In this document: one piece after another, positions 1-8,695 of the stretch | Numbering within the stretch: the stretch's first letter is position 1 | How the letters are laid out: each line of letters begins with the position of its first letter | Virus record (IMG/VR): IMGVR_UViG_3300035670_000356 | Coordinates: 1 to 47,365 of that record | Direction: 5' to 3' (one strand) | Length of the DNA: 47,365 nt | Source of the DNA: a virus | Notes under the pieces: generated by a model | The model's database searches: none | What the model was told of the DNA's origin: nothing | The model's input: only the letters and a program-made list of their open reading frames with translations | Made by a program: the position numbers and the translations under genes

Positions 1-393
1 TTCATCGAAGTAACGAAGTACGCCGCTCCTGGTAACTTCATGCTCGGTGAAATCGGACGTCTTTATGACTGCGTGTTCATTGAGACCACTCAGGTCCGTA
101 AGGTTGTCGGTGGTGCAGGTACCAGCTACACAGCTGATACAGCAGTAACCCCAACAGTCACAGCTGGTGGCGGATATATCTCCCCAGCAGAGTTCACCGG
201 TAACGGTGGCTCAGACCGCTATGACGCTATCTTCATTGGAGATAACGCATTCGGTCACGCTATCTCACTTCCAGTCGAGCTCCGCGATGGCGGTATCCTT
301 GACTTCGGTCGTGAGCATGCGCTTGCTTGGTACTCAATCTTCGGTCTCGGTCTAATCACTGACCAGGCTGTTGTTATTGCAGAAACCAACTAG
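1..393 (+). CDS. Major capsid protein, C-terminal part (N4 gp56-like)
   Basis: The frame is open from base 1 and ends at TAG 391-393, so the first part of the gene lies outside the window. The visible ~130 residues carry an EIGRLYDCVFIET segment, a variable loop rich in Thr and Gly, then DAIFIGDNAFGHAI and a closing DFGREHALAWYSIFGLGL stretch ending in a short acidic tail. This order (ligand-like ET segment, GDNAFG, late Gly-rich WY segment) is what I know from the C-terminal half of the N4 gp56 family of HK97-fold major capsid proteins. It would form the icosahedral shell. It is followed by a strong hairpin and another head-region gene. The internal Met at 40 is not a real start. Family assignment is by recalled pattern, not by search. 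Confidence 0.75.
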   Translation, partial: FIEVTKYAAPGNFMLGEIGRLYDCVFIETTQVRKVVGGAGTSYTADTAVTPTVTAGGGYISPAEFTGNGGSDRYDAIFIGDNAFGHAISLPVELRDGGILDFGREHALAWYSIFGLGLITDQAVVIAETN

Positions 394-405
394 TTTCAAA
401 TGTAT

Positions 406-431
406 GGGAGTGGGTGTAACAGCCCACTCCC
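406..431 (+). terminator. Hairpin after the capsid gene, no U tract
   Basis: A perfect 9-bp inverted repeat, GGGAGTGGG at 406-414 and CCCACTCCC at 423-431, encloses an 8-base loop 13 bases after the capsid stop codon. No run of T follows, so it is not a standard intrinsic terminator. It may lower read-through or protect the 3' end of the abundant capsid mRNA. Confidence 0.5.
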
Positions 432-468
432 TACAACAACATCGAGTTAATAAATCGGAGGAACAAAA

Positions 469-837
469 GTGGCTAATAAAGCAAAACCGACAGACTTTAC
501 TGGTCGTCAACGCGAAGCCCTAGCAAAAGAGTTTGCTGAAGAGCAAGCTAGTCGTGCAAACGAGATGTCGTTAGCAACAGCAGAAGCCGCCTACAAGGCA
601 GAGCATGAAGTAATTGATGCTACTAGCCCTAAAGGATTGACAACTGTAGTTGTTGAAGATATCAAGAAGACAGGTGCAAAGGGAGACACCGTTGTTATCC
701 GTGTAGCGGATGACATCGAGAATATGACTCTCGGCGCAGGAACAAGCTATAGCTTTAAGGCAGGGCAAAAGTACGAGGTAACTCGTGATGTTGCTCGTCA
801 CCTTGAAGAAAAAGGCTACCTGGCTGGAATTCTCTAA
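469..837 (+). CDS. Hypothetical head-region protein (122 aa)
   Basis: The gene starts at GTG 469, eight bases after a CGGAGG ribosome binding site, and encodes 122 residues. Residues 1-45 are charged and Ala/Glu-rich and look helical. The C-terminal half is beta-like and ends with a VTRDVARHLEEKGYL segment. I do not recognise a family with certainty. Its place directly after the major capsid gene and before a connector-like gene suggests a head decoration, head completion or connector protein. It is flanked by hairpins on both sides, so it may be a small transcription unit of its own within the structural operon. Confidence 0.6.
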   Translation: MANKAKPTDFTGRQREALAKEFAEEQASRANEMSLATAEAAYKAEHEVIDATSPKGLTTVVVEDIKKTGAKGDTVVIRVADDIENMTLGAGTSYSFKAGQKYEVTRDVARHLEEKGYLAGIL

Positions 838-854
838 AGCACTTTGACGCGGGG

Positions 855-890
855 CAGCGGGCACAGTAAAGGGCCCGCTGTTTCGTTTAG
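855..890 (+). terminator. Terminator-like hairpin
   Basis: CAGCGGGC at 855-862 pairs perfectly with GCCCGCTG at 873-880 around a 10-base loop. The stem is followed by TTTCGTTTAG, a broken T-rich tail. It sits between the stop of the previous gene and the ribosome binding site at 898, and fits an intrinsic, probably partial, terminator. Confidence 0.65.
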
Positions 891-908
891 TTTCAACAAG
901 GAGTGTAC

Positions 909-1973
909 GTGGCAACCCTAGCTGACTTGGTTTCTAAGGTTCGTATGGAGCTAGGTGACCTACCCAAACAATTTACTAAAACCTTCGTTGGTGATGGTTC
1001 TACAAAAGACTTTGAGTTAGGCGTCAAGCCCGTAGACGTGTCTACGCTAGTCGTGACCGTAAACAATACCCCTGTAGCAAATCCAACTGGTTACACAATA
1101 GAAGCTGGTTATGGGGTCATCCATTTTACTTCCGCGCCTGCTAGCAACGCCGCGATTAAAGTAGTGGGTAGCGTATTTAGATATTTCTCAGATGCTGAGG
1201 TCGAGTACTTCGTTAATACTGCAGTTACCCAACACATCTATAACCGCTCTGATTCCTATGGTAGAAGCATGACTCTCAAGATGCTCCCAGAGGTAGAGGT
1301 TTACCCAGTAACAATTCTTTCTACTATCGAAGGCCTATACACACTGGCTACAGATTCAGCCTTCGACATCAACATCTTCGCTCCAGACGGCGTGACCATT
1401 CCGCGTTCCGAGCGTTACCACCAGCTAATGAACTTGATTCAACAGCGCTCTGAGCAATACCGCCAGCTCTGCGCAGCGTTGAATATCGGCCTATGGCGTA
1501 TCGAAGTTGGAACTCTACGCCGCGTAAGCCGCACCACCAACAAGCTTGTACCTATCTTTATGCCACAAGAGATTGACGACTCTCGCCGTCCAGAGAGAGT
1601 GTTCTTACCGAACGATATGACTGGACGTACGCCCACACCTACTACGGCTGGAATCTACGACATCATCTTGTACCAGGGCGATAGCTGGTACGCGATATTT
1701 GATTTCCCTGATTCAACGGATTTCTCTGACCTAGTGTTTAAAGCACAGATTAGAACCTATCCTAACTCCCCTTCTCTATGGGGCGAGTTCACTATTACAG
1801 TAGAAGATGCTCCTACTAAGAAGCTTCGTCTAGCACTTACTAAGGCACAAACTGAAAGAATTCCTGCTCGTGCATTCTGGGATTTGCAGGCTACATCCCT
1901 TAGCGATGACACCTTTGAAAAAACATACATTCGTGGCCAAGTATTCTGCGAGCGCGAAATAACACAGGATTAA
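909..1973 (+). CDS. Putative connector or fibre-adaptor protein (354 aa)
   Basis: I place the start at GTG 909 because AAGGAG at 898-903 lies five bases upstream; the in-frame GTG at 903 overlaps that site. The N-terminal ~180 residues hold a helical start ([14 protein letters not shown]), a beta segment and a helix with [16 protein letters not shown], resembling small head-tail connector or neck proteins. The last ~110 residues ([17 protein letters not shown] through an [11 protein letters not shown] pattern) match a beta module I know from baseplate and fibre proteins such as the BppU N-terminus. The gene lies between head genes and the fibre region, so it could link the two. The exact role is uncertain. 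Confidence 0.55.
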   Translation: MATLADLVSKVRMELGDLPKQFTKTFVGDGSTKDFELGVKPVDVSTLVVTVNNTPVANPTGYTIEAGYGVIHFTSAPASNAAIKVVGSVFRYFSDAEVEYFVNTAVTQHIYNRSDSYGRSMTLKMLPEVEVYPVTILSTIEGLYTLATDSAFDINIFAPDGVTIPRSERYHQLMNLIQQRSEQYRQLCAALNIGLWRIEVGTLRRVSRTTNKLVPIFMPQEIDDSRRPERVFLPNDMTGRTPTPTTAGIYDIILYQGDSWYAIFDFPDSTDFSDLVFKAQIRTYPNSPSLWGEFTITVEDAPTKKLRLALTKAQTERIPARAFWDLQATSLSDDTFEKTYIRGQVFCEREITQD

Positions 1974-1974
1974 C

Positions 1975-3492
1975 ATGGCAGACGAGATTATTGTTACGCC
2001 CGCCGATGTTGTAACTGTAGAAGTATCAACCGGTACAGCTGGCGCACAAGGACCTACGGGTCCTACAGGTCCTACAGGCCCTGCTGGTTCTGCATCAACA
2101 GTTCCAGGCCCTGTTGGTTCAACTGGTCCTACGGGTCCTACTGGACCGCAAGGTGTAACTGGACCGACTGGACCACAAGGAGTAACTGGTCCGCTTGGAC
2201 CGCAAGGTCCGTCTGGACCAACTGGACCTAGAGGTGAACTCGGTCCTACAGGTCCGACAGGTGCTGCTGGTACATCAGTAACAATTCTTGGTTCATTAGC
2301 AAATCAATCTTTACTTCCTGCTGAGGGCGACCTCGGTGATTCGTATTTAATTAACGGCGACCTCTACGTCTGGGATGGCGATGAGTGGGTTAACGTTGGA
2401 ACAATTCAAGGCCCTGCTGGTCCGCAAGGTATACAAGGAGCAACAGGTCCACAAGGTATTCAAGGCGAGCCTGGCCCACTTGGACCACAAGGTGAAGTTG
2501 GTCCAACAGGACCACTTGGTCCTACTGGTGCAACTGGTCCGCAAGGCGAAGCTTCAACTGTAACTGGTCCTACCGGTCCACAAGGTGAAGTCGGACCGAC
2601 AGGTCCTACCGGACCGCAAGGTGAAGCATCAACAGTTGCTGGACCAACTGGACCCCAAGGTGAGATTGGACCAACAGGTCCGCAAGGTGAAGTGGGCCCA
2701 ACTGGTCCGCAAGGATTAGTTGGAGAAACAGGACCAACTGGTGCTCAAGGAATTCAAGGCGACACTGGTCCGACTGGTCCTACTGGCCCACAAGGAACCG
2801 GCGTAACAATACTTGGTTCTTATTCAGATTATTCTTCTTTAGTCGCAGCACATCCAACAGGTAACACTGGTGATGGATACATTGTCGGCGGAGATTTATA
2901 TGTCTGGGATGGAACACAATGGGTAAATGTTGGAAGCATTCAAGGACCAACAGGTTCCACAGGTCCGACCGGACCAACGGGTGCTACTGGACCAATTGGT
3001 GAAACTGGACCAACGGGCCCAGAAGGAAACTTTTATGTAAGTGCTACTGCGCCATCATCTCCAATCGAAGGTGATGTCTGGTTTAACACTAACAATGCAC
3101 GCAACTATGTTTACTACGACTCTTACTGGGTTGAGTGGGCATCATCTGATATCGGCCCTACTGGACCTGCTGGTCCAACTGGAGCAACCGGACCTGCATC
3201 AACAGCTCCTGGTCCAACTGGTCCGACCGGACCTACCGGACCTACTGGTCCACTTGGTCCAGCATCAACTGTTCCAGGACCTGCTGGTATTCAAGGACCG
3301 ACTGGACCAACAGGTCCAACTGGTGCAGCATCAAATGTAACTGGACCTACTGGAGCTACTGGACCAACAGGTCCTGCTGGTGATGCTGGTCCTGCAAGCA
3401 CAGTTCCAGGGCCAACAGGGCCAACAGGTGCTACTGGGCCTACTGGGCCTGCAGTTGATACGTTGCACCCGTTCCTCTTTGGAGTTATTTAA
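1975..3492 (+). CDS. Collagen-like tail fibre protein (505 aa)
   Basis: The protein is dominated by Gly-X-Y triplets, mostly Gly-Pro-Thr, Gly-Pro-Gln and Gly-Ala-Ser, which should form a collagen-like triple helix. The collagen is interrupted by two copies of a ~50-residue beta module containing VTILGS and DLYVWDG-x-x-WVNVG (about residues 101-145 and 281-325) and by a third module with [13 protein letters not shown] and YYDSYWVEW. Collagen-like shafts are common in phage tail fibres and make thin trimeric stalks; the short modules may act as trimer registers or receptor-binding knobs. It begins the adhesin region. Start ATG 1975 is one base after the previous stop, with an AGGA site upstream. 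The DNA is highly repetitive and a recombination hot spot. Confidence 0.85.
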   Translation: MADEIIVTPADVVTVEVSTGTAGAQGPTGPTGPTGPAGSASTVPGPVGSTGPTGPTGPQGVTGPTGPQGVTGPLGPQGPSGPTGPRGELGPTGPTGAAGTSVTILGSLANQSLLPAEGDLGDSYLINGDLYVWDGDEWVNVGTIQGPAGPQGIQGATGPQGIQGEPGPLGPQGEVGPTGPLGPTGATGPQGEASTVTGPTGPQGEVGPTGPTGPQGEASTVAGPTGPQGEIGPTGPQGEVGPTGPQGLVGETGPTGAQGIQGDTGPTGPTGPQGTGVTILGSYSDYSSLVAAHPTGNTGDGYIVGGDLYVWDGTQWVNVGSIQGPTGSTGPTGPTGATGPIGETGPTGPEGNFYVSATAPSSPIEGDVWFNTNNARNYVYYDSYWVEWASSDIGPTGPAGPTGATGPASTAPGPTGPTGPTGPTGPLGPASTVPGPAGIQGPTGPTGPTGAASNVTGPTGATGPTGPAGDAGPASTVPGPTGPTGATGPTGPAVDTLHPFLFGVI

Positions 3493-3535
3493 ATAAATTA
3501 ATAAAGTAAACTTGATAGGATAAGGAAGGAAAACA

Positions 3536-3865
3536 GTGGCAATAACGTATAAAGTGTTGGGCCAAGCTGTCACAACGGCTTCGGTCAACTCTGACGTATA
3601 CACCGTGCCTTCTAACACTGAGGCCGTAATCAGCAGCATCGTGGTAGCTAACCGCGGGTCTGATAACACCACCTTTAACGTGGCCGTTCGTCCTAATGGA
3701 GCAACATTAGAGAACAAGCACTACGTGGCATACCAGGTGGGCATAGACCGCAACGACACTACCGTGCTCTCATTCGGCATCACTATGGATGCTGGCGATG
3801 TGCTCACAGTCACAGCTGCCAACAACAACCTAAGCTTTAATGTCTTTGGAATGGAGACCGCATAA
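3536..3865 (+). CDS. Small beta-rich fibre-associated protein, cassette copy A (109 aa)
   Basis: Start GTG 3536 follows AAGGAAGG. The protein is short, rich in Val, Thr and Asn, with alternating hydrophobic residues (VYTVPSNTEAVISSIVVAN, then DTTVLSFGITMDAGDVLTV), so a single beta sandwich is likely. It is clearly related in pattern to the 110-residue product at 7636 (VIATNTSADDANIYIYV and FAVNNGDVVKVAG) and more weakly to the one at 7977. These three sit at matching positions in the two fibre cassettes. The fold recalls small trimeric fibre-tip or fibre-cap proteins, but no function can be assigned from sequence. It ends by TAATG overlap with the next gene. Confidence 0.7.
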   Translation: MAITYKVLGQAVTTASVNSDVYTVPSNTEAVISSIVVANRGSDNTTFNVAVRPNGATLENKHYVAYQVGIDRNDTTVLSFGITMDAGDVLTVTAANNNLSFNVFGMETA

Positions 3866-4134
3866 TGGCAGGCTTCGTTTCGCTATCAGGAAGTAGCGCT
3901 AAGTCCAAGCAAAACTTCTATGGCTTTAAGTACGACCCCGTAAACGACGCACTGACTATTGAAGAGTTTTTATGGGGTAATACAGAAGTAATAACGCTCC
4001 CACAAGTAAACGATGATGGAACGCTGTATGTTGAATACGACGATACTTACTATACAAATGCTGTAACTCCTTACGAGTTATCATTTTCGTGGGATACTAC
4101 AAACTACGACCAGCTCATTATGGAGGTTAACTAG
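3865..4134 (+). CDS. Small hypothetical fibre-cassette protein, copy A (89 aa)
   Basis: This gene overlaps both neighbours (TAATG before, TAGTG after), implying coupled translation with the adjacent fibre genes. The product is acidic and aromatic-rich (YGFKYDPVNDALTIEEFLW, LYVEYDDTYYTNAV). It holds the same position as the 92-residue product at 8417 in the second cassette, and both end in a Met-Glu-Val sequence, but overall similarity is low. It may be a fibre chaperone or a small structural subunit. I do not recognise a family. Confidence 0.65.
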   Translation: MAGFVSLSGSSAKSKQNFYGFKYDPVNDALTIEEFLWGNTEVITLPQVNDDGTLYVEYDDTYYTNAVTPYELSFSWDTTNYDQLIMEVN

Positions 4135-6206
4135 TGGCTTCTCAGATTTTTAACTTAGGTAAGCTTCGCTTTACCTATAAAGGCGCCTATAGTGGCTCTA
4201 CTGAGTATCAGCTTAATGATGTAGTCAAAGCTAGCAATAAGCTTTACGTATACATCAATGCCGCAGCGACTACAGGCACGGCAGTCTCAAACACCTCATA
4301 TTGGGCAGTAATGATTGAAGGATTTATTGACCCTGCCTCTGGTACCGCTGGTCAAACTTTAACTACTAACGGGACTGACTATGTATTTTCTGACCTAGCC
4401 CTTGTTCCAGACCAAGATACTCACGATGGAAAGATTCTAACCACAGATGGCACAGACGCCTCTTGGACTGATTCTTTAACTGACCTTGAGTTAACCGGAG
4501 ATATCGCTGGATTGGGTGCGCTGTTTGGTGGACCAGAGGCAAAAAACGATTACGAAACTCTAGGTACAAATGTTAAGACAATATCAAATAAAGCTTTAAC
4601 AAGTAACATCGCAACGATTACAACCTCTACAGCTCATGGATTTTTCCCATTTCAATTTGTAAATGTTGATTTAACTATCCCAGATGCCGCATTTGATGGT
4701 GAACGGGAAATTATTGATACTCCTACGCCTACTACATTTACATTTGAGTCTGTATCTGGAAACATTGCATCAACCGCAGTAACAGGTTCTGTATCTGCGC
4801 TTCCAGGATACACAAACGCAGTTGCAGTATTTGGCGTAGACGCAGATGACTATTCTCAGATTGTGTTTAGAAACGCTTCTAGTGCAGCGGCTGCTTCTAC
4901 TGACTTTATCGCTTATGCAGATAACGGAACAGACTTTGCTGGTTATATTGACATGGGTATTACAAGCTCAGGCTTTAACGACCCTGAGTTCACTATCACA
5001 GGCGCAAATGACGGATACATCTTTATGTCTGCTCCTGCAGGAACTACAGGTTCTGGAAATCTAGTTCTAGCAACTAATGACACAGGGTCTGAAAACAAGA
5101 TTATTTTTGCAGCTGGCGGTTTAGGTTCTGACAACACCCAAATGGAAATTACGCCAGACGTCAATGTTCACATTGAAATCCCAACGCCTTCCACATCATC
5201 TACTACAGGTGCTTTAACCGTAGTCGGTGGTGTAGGTGTTCAAGGTGATATGAACATTGAAGGCTCTGTCTCTATCGTTGGTAACCTTACCTTTGGTGGC
5301 GGTTCAACTACTACTGAAAACCTAACCGTTACAAACCCTATTGTTTTCGTAGGCGATAAGAACGACGCAGATATCGTAGACCTCGGTCTTGTTGGAGAAT
5401 ACGCAACTACTATTACTCCAGAAGTTGCAACTGTAAACAACAAAGCTCTTGCATCTAATGTAGCTACTCTTACAACAGCCTCTGCTCATGGCTTCTTAGT
5501 TGGCGATATCGTAACAATCACAGATGTAGATGCTACATTTAACGGTACCTACCAGATTACTGGTACTCCGCTATCTACAACTTTTACTTATGCTAAAACT
5601 GCTTCAAACGTACCAAGCACCGCAGTTTCTCCAACAGGCACAGCGACAGTAAACAAGCGCCGTAAGTTTGCGGGTGTTTTGCGTGATGCCTCTGATGGAG
5701 TAATTAAGTTTTACAAAGATGGAACTACTAAGCCAACTACAACCGCTAACTTTGGTGAGGCTGGAGCGGCCTATGCTGATATCCAAGTAGCTGGTATAAC
5801 AGCTAATGGTCTAGTATCCCTAAGCGGAACTGTTGATATACAAGAAATGCGTGAAACAGTTGTATCAACAACAATCTCAGCAAACGCTATTGCTGCAGAC
5901 TGGTCTGCTGGAAATATATTCTGGGTAAGTAGCACTCCGTCAGCTAACTTCACAGTTAACCTTACTAACGTACCTACAGATAACGACCGCGTTATGACTA
6001 TTAACGTATTTGTTACTCAAGGAGCGACTGGCTACCTTCCAAACGCGTTAAGCATTAATGGGTCTGGCGCAACTATTAAATGGCCAACCGCAGCTGCTCC
6101 AACTCCAACTTCAATAGCTGGAAGAATTGATGTTTTCACATTCACACTAATTCGTCTAAGCGGTGCGTGGACAGTACTAGGCTCAGCTAACCTGAACTGG
6201 GGGTAA
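4134..6206 (+). CDS. Long tail fibre protein, cassette copy A (690 aa)
   Basis: Start GTG 4134 follows GGAGG and overlaps the previous stop. Residues ~10-62 form one aromatic module (YKGAYSGSTEYQLNDVV ... YWAVMIEGF) resembling carbohydrate-binding modules of the CBM5/12 type. Two copies of a ~70-residue module with SN-I/V-AT-I/L-TT and HGF motifs follow, near residues 148-222 and 433-507. Between them lies a segment containing KIIFAAGG, MEITPDVNVHIEIPTPST and GALTVVGGVGVQGDMNI, typical of repetitive phage fibre shafts. The C-terminus (NIFWVSSTPSANFTVNLTNV to the end) is also shared with the fibre at 8695. It is probably a trimeric receptor-binding fibre. It is the shorter paralogue of that gene, with one binding module instead of six. 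Confidence 0.85.
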   Translation: MASQIFNLGKLRFTYKGAYSGSTEYQLNDVVKASNKLYVYINAAATTGTAVSNTSYWAVMIEGFIDPASGTAGQTLTTNGTDYVFSDLALVPDQDTHDGKILTTDGTDASWTDSLTDLELTGDIAGLGALFGGPEAKNDYETLGTNVKTISNKALTSNIATITTSTAHGFFPFQFVNVDLTIPDAAFDGEREIIDTPTPTTFTFESVSGNIASTAVTGSVSALPGYTNAVAVFGVDADDYSQIVFRNASSAAAASTDFIAYADNGTDFAGYIDMGITSSGFNDPEFTITGANDGYIFMSAPAGTTGSGNLVLATNDTGSENKIIFAAGGLGSDNTQMEITPDVNVHIEIPTPSTSSTTGALTVVGGVGVQGDMNIEGSVSIVGNLTFGGGSTTTENLTVTNPIVFVGDKNDADIVDLGLVGEYATTITPEVATVNNKALASNVATLTTASAHGFLVGDIVTITDVDATFNGTYQITGTPLSTTFTYAKTASNVPSTAVSPTGTATVNKRRKFAGVLRDASDGVIKFYKDGTTKPTTTANFGEAGAAYADIQVAGITANGLVSLSGTVDIQEMRETVVSTTISANAIAADWSAGNIFWVSSTPSANFTVNLTNVPTDNDRVMTINVFVTQGATGYLPNALSINGSGATIKWPTAAAPTPTSIAGRIDVFTFTLIRLSGAWTVLGSANLNWG

Positions 6207-6210
6207 TTAA

Positions 6211-7167
6211 ATGCCTTTTGTTAGCTCTGTTCGTGGAAGCTATGGCAGTCAAGGAAGACGCAGACCTCAAACTGGTCGCTTAGGTGCTGGTAGTACAGGC
6301 GGCTCAATTACTGAAGTTGGTGGTTACAGAATACATACATTCACCGCAGTTGGTACTAGCACTTTTGTTACTGACGGTGTAGGAACAGTTGAGTACTTAG
6401 TTGTAGCTGGTGGCGGTGGCGGTGGAGGATGGGGCGGCGGCGGCGGTGCTGGTGGATATATTTCTGGAACAACATCGGTTGCTTTAACAACTTCTTATAG
6501 TGTAATAGTTGGAAGTGGTGGAGCCCGCGGTACGTCTGTATATACAGCTGGTTCTGATGGTGGAAACTCTTCTGCGTTTTCTTCAACTGCTATTGGTGGC
6601 GGTGGTGGTGGCTATTTTAATAGAAATCCTGGCCGCTCAGGGGGTTCGGGAGGCGGACCTGGAAGCCATGACGCTAATGGAACTGCAGCTGCTTCTCCTG
6701 GAGCTGGTACTTCTGGGCAAGGATTTTCTGGCGGAACAACTCGTGTGTATTTTAGAAATAATAATACTAGTGGTTGGTATCCAGGAGCTGGCGGCGGCGG
6801 CGGCGCTGGTGGTGTAGGAGGAAGTACGCAACAAGATGGTGGAGGAAATTGGGGACGTGGAGGAGTGGGTGGTTTAGGAATATCAAACTCTATATCAGGG
6901 TCCTCGCTTTTTTATGCTGGCGGTGGCGGTGGGCATAGTCCTGGAAGTATTGAGGGAGACAGCGGTGGAGAAGTTTACAACGCTCCAGGTGGTTCTGGAG
7001 TAGGCGGTCAAGGTGGAAATTATGCGGTCACTGATAATCTTTCTTACGCTGGGACAAGTGGAACAAATGGTCGCGGTGGTGGAGGCGGAGGTTCTTGGGG
7101 TGGAAATGATGCAAATGCTATTGGTGACGGTGGTTCTGGCACAGTAATTATTAGGTATCCAATCTAA
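6211..7167 (+). CDS. Glycine-rich fibre or adhesin protein, copy A (318 aa)
   Basis: After a basic N-terminus ([19 protein letters not shown]) and a short beta module ([14 protein letters not shown]), the protein is built of long Gly runs broken by aromatic and Ser/Asn residues ([27 protein letters not shown]), ending in [11 protein letters not shown]. This matches the Gly-rich phage adhesin type, in which polyglycine-II sandwiches carry exposed host-range loops, as established for the T-even-like adhesin gp38. It is paralogous to the 360-residue product at 11610, with the same N-terminus (MPFVSSVR), the same YRIH-TFT or -SFT module and a similar end. The gene follows its long fibre in both cassettes, as gp38 follows gp37, so it may be a fibre-tip adhesin. 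Confidence 0.8.
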   Translation: MPFVSSVRGSYGSQGRRRPQTGRLGAGSTGGSITEVGGYRIHTFTAVGTSTFVTDGVGTVEYLVVAGGGGGGGWGGGGGAGGYISGTTSVALTTSYSVIVGSGGARGTSVYTAGSDGGNSSAFSSTAIGGGGGGYFNRNPGRSGGSGGGPGSHDANGTAAASPGAGTSGQGFSGGTTRVYFRNNNTSGWYPGAGGGGGAGGVGGSTQQDGGGNWGRGGVGGLGISNSISGSSLFYAGGGGGHSPGSIEGDSGGEVYNAPGGSGVGGQGGNYAVTDNLSYAGTSGTNGRGGGGGGSWGGNDANAIGDGGSGTVIIRYPI

Positions 7168-7634
7168 TGGCCGCAATTGATTTTCCTAATTCGCCGATAC
7201 TTGGCGAACAGTTCACAGCTAATAACACTACTTGGGAGTGGGATGGCACAACGTGGACTGTTATTCGCACACCTGTTGTCGGCCCTACGGGCCCAGCTGG
7301 TTTAGAGGGAGCGACTGGTCCTACCGGACCGCAAGGCGCTACCGGACCTACTGGTCCTACTGGCTCAACCGGTGCTACAGGTACTTGGACAACAACATCA
7401 GAGACTCCTCCAGCAGGAGCAACTCAAGGTGATGCGTGGTTCGACCCTAATTCAGGCGCAATTTTTATTTTTTATGATGGATACTGGGTTGAGACTGGTG
7501 CAGCACCAATCGGACCTACAGGTCCAATAGGACCAACTGGTCCAACCGGTGCACAGGGCGAACTTGGCCCAACAGGTCCAGCTGGTTCATCCAGCGCAGG
7601 AAGCATTGGTCTATCGTGGTGGTTAGGAGTATAA
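7167..7634 (+). CDS. Short collagen-like fibre protein (155 aa)
   Basis: The start codon overlaps the previous stop (TAATG). The N-terminal ~35 residues (AIDFPNSP-x-L-x-E-x-F plus a WEWDGTTW segment) form a small module shared with the product at 13083. Two Gly-Pro-Thr collagen tracts follow, split by a beta module with [23 protein letters not shown] that is also found in the 505-residue fibre at 1975. The end is GLSWWLGV. It is a likely fibre or fibre-attachment protein, and it marks the junction between the two copies of the fibre cassette. Confidence 0.8.
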   Translation: MAAIDFPNSPILGEQFTANNTTWEWDGTTWTVIRTPVVGPTGPAGLEGATGPTGPQGATGPTGPTGSTGATGTWTTTSETPPAGATQGDAWFDPNSGAIFIFYDGYWVETGAAPIGPTGPIGPTGPTGAQGELGPTGPAGSSSAGSIGLSWWLGV

Positions 7635-7635
7635 A

Positions 7636-7968
7636 GTGGCAGGAATAGAACGACTAGGTGTAACAAAGCTGACGACCTCAGTCGCATTTGGCTCTTCAGG
7701 AACCACCATCTTCACAGCATCGGATAACTACCTATGCTCTGTTATCGCTACCAATACCTCTGCTGACGATGCAAATATCTATATTTATGTAATTCCTTCC
7801 GGCGCAACTACCGAATCTCAATATGCGTTGATGGCTCATAACCTATTGCTTCCTGGATACAATAGCTATGAGACTTTCCGCTTTGCGGTGAATAACGGAG
7901 ATGTAGTGAAAGTTGCTGGAAGCGCAGATGTGTCTTACTACATTCAGGGCCTAGACCAGGTCACTTAG
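7636..7968 (+). CDS. Small beta-rich fibre-associated protein, cassette copy B (110 aa)
   Basis: Start GTG 7636 follows TTAGGAG. The 110 residues show the same size and strand pattern as the product at 3536 (GSSGTTIFTASDNYLCSVIA, then a VVKVAGSADVSYYIQG end), which makes this its counterpart in the second cassette. It has a predicted all-beta fold without a signal peptide or membrane segment. The role is unknown but is probably structural in the fibre apparatus, given the fibre genes on both sides. Confidence 0.7.
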   Translation: MAGIERLGVTKLTTSVAFGSSGTTIFTASDNYLCSVIATNTSADDANIYIYVIPSGATTESQYALMAHNLLLPGYNSYETFRFAVNNGDVVKVAGSADVSYYIQGLDQVT

Positions 7969-7976
7969 GAGAGTAA

Positions 7977-8417
7977 ATGCCAGGATACGCATACCCAGTA
8001 GATGCAGTAGCTTCTGCTGGAACAGCTAAGAGTGTTAGCTTCCTTGTCACAGACACTGCCTCTTCTTCTGCTACCACTATCTTTACTGCTACTAGTAAAA
8101 CCCGAGTGAATTCAATCGTTGCCGTCCACACTGGTGGCAGCGACACAGGCATTCTTCCTGTTGAAGTTTATGTAGGCCGCGGCACCCCAACGGTCAAGCA
8201 CCTCATTGCCAAGAACCGTGTGCTCAAAAACAACTTCGTAGTACTGCCTATCGTCTCTGGCGATAGCCGAGTCGGCGAGGACGGCGACCCTACAACCAGC
8301 GGGTATAACAAAGTTCTTCCAGAATTTATCCTTCAAACAGGAGACAAGCTATACGCAACCTGTCCATTCGAGGATGTAATCCAGCTCCACATCGAGCTAA
8401 CCGAGGGGGTTAAATAG
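7977..8417 (+). CDS. Hypothetical beta-rich fibre-cassette protein (146 aa)
   Basis: Start ATG 7977 follows AGGAGAG. The product begins MPGYAYPVDAVASAG and contains TTIFTATSKTRVNSIVAVHTGG, a pattern akin to the small beta proteins at 3536 and 7636, so it may be a third, longer and more diverged member. The second half (GDPTTSGYNKVLPEFILQTGDKLYATCPF) has the LQ-x-GD signature typical of edge strands in phage beta-sandwich proteins. Copy A of the cassette has no separate equivalent, so this gene is either an addition in copy B or a loss from copy A. No function is recognised. Confidence 0.65.
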   Translation: MPGYAYPVDAVASAGTAKSVSFLVTDTASSSATTIFTATSKTRVNSIVAVHTGGSDTGILPVEVYVGRGTPTVKHLIAKNRVLKNNFVVLPIVSGDSRVGEDGDPTTSGYNKVLPEFILQTGDKLYATCPFEDVIQLHIELTEGVK

Positions 8418-8695
8418 TGTCAAATACGCCTGTATTCATCAATATTGACGGCAATACCTCAACTACCCTAACCACTTCCAACCTAGAGGACATTGCAGAT
8501 AAAGTCTTTTATGGAGCAAGGCAGGACAGGGAAACAGGAAAGGCTTATATTGATATCATTGCTGGAGGAACTGCTATCTCGCTAGGTGATTCCTACTCGG
8601 CTCGTCCTGATGACTATTTTAACTGGATGTGGAGTAGCAACACTCTACGTTTTAGCGTATCCGCAACTGGCCACATTCTGATGGAGGTATACTAA
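8417..8695 (+). CDS. Small hypothetical fibre-cassette protein, copy B (92 aa)
   Basis: Start GTG 8417 overlaps the previous stop (TAGTG) with a GAGGGGG site upstream, and the end overlaps the next start (TAATG). The product is short and mixed in composition (DIADKVFYGARQDRETGKAYIDIIAGG; YFNWMWSSNTLRFSVSATG). It occupies the place of the 89-residue product at 3865, directly ahead of the long fibre gene. It could be a fibre chaperone or spacer subunit. I do not recognise a family. Confidence 0.6.
   Translation: MSNTPVFINIDGNTSTTLTTSNLEDIADKVFYGARQDRETGKAYIDIIAGGTAISLGDSYSARPDDYFNWMWSSNTLRFSVSATGHILMEVY

Noticed and set aside
571-915. Minus-strand frames of 60-180 codons across the window (for example 571-915, 3331-3717, 10155-10535, 33764-34312)
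   Set aside because: All lie opposite well-supported plus-strand genes, lack ribosome binding sites and show composition produced by antisense reading of Gly, Pro, Thr or Ser codons.
1975-3492. CRISPR-like or tandem DNA repeats within the collagen-like gene
   Set aside because: The repeats are Gly-Pro-Thr codons without fixed repeat length or spacers, and the frame is open throughout; it is coding repetition.
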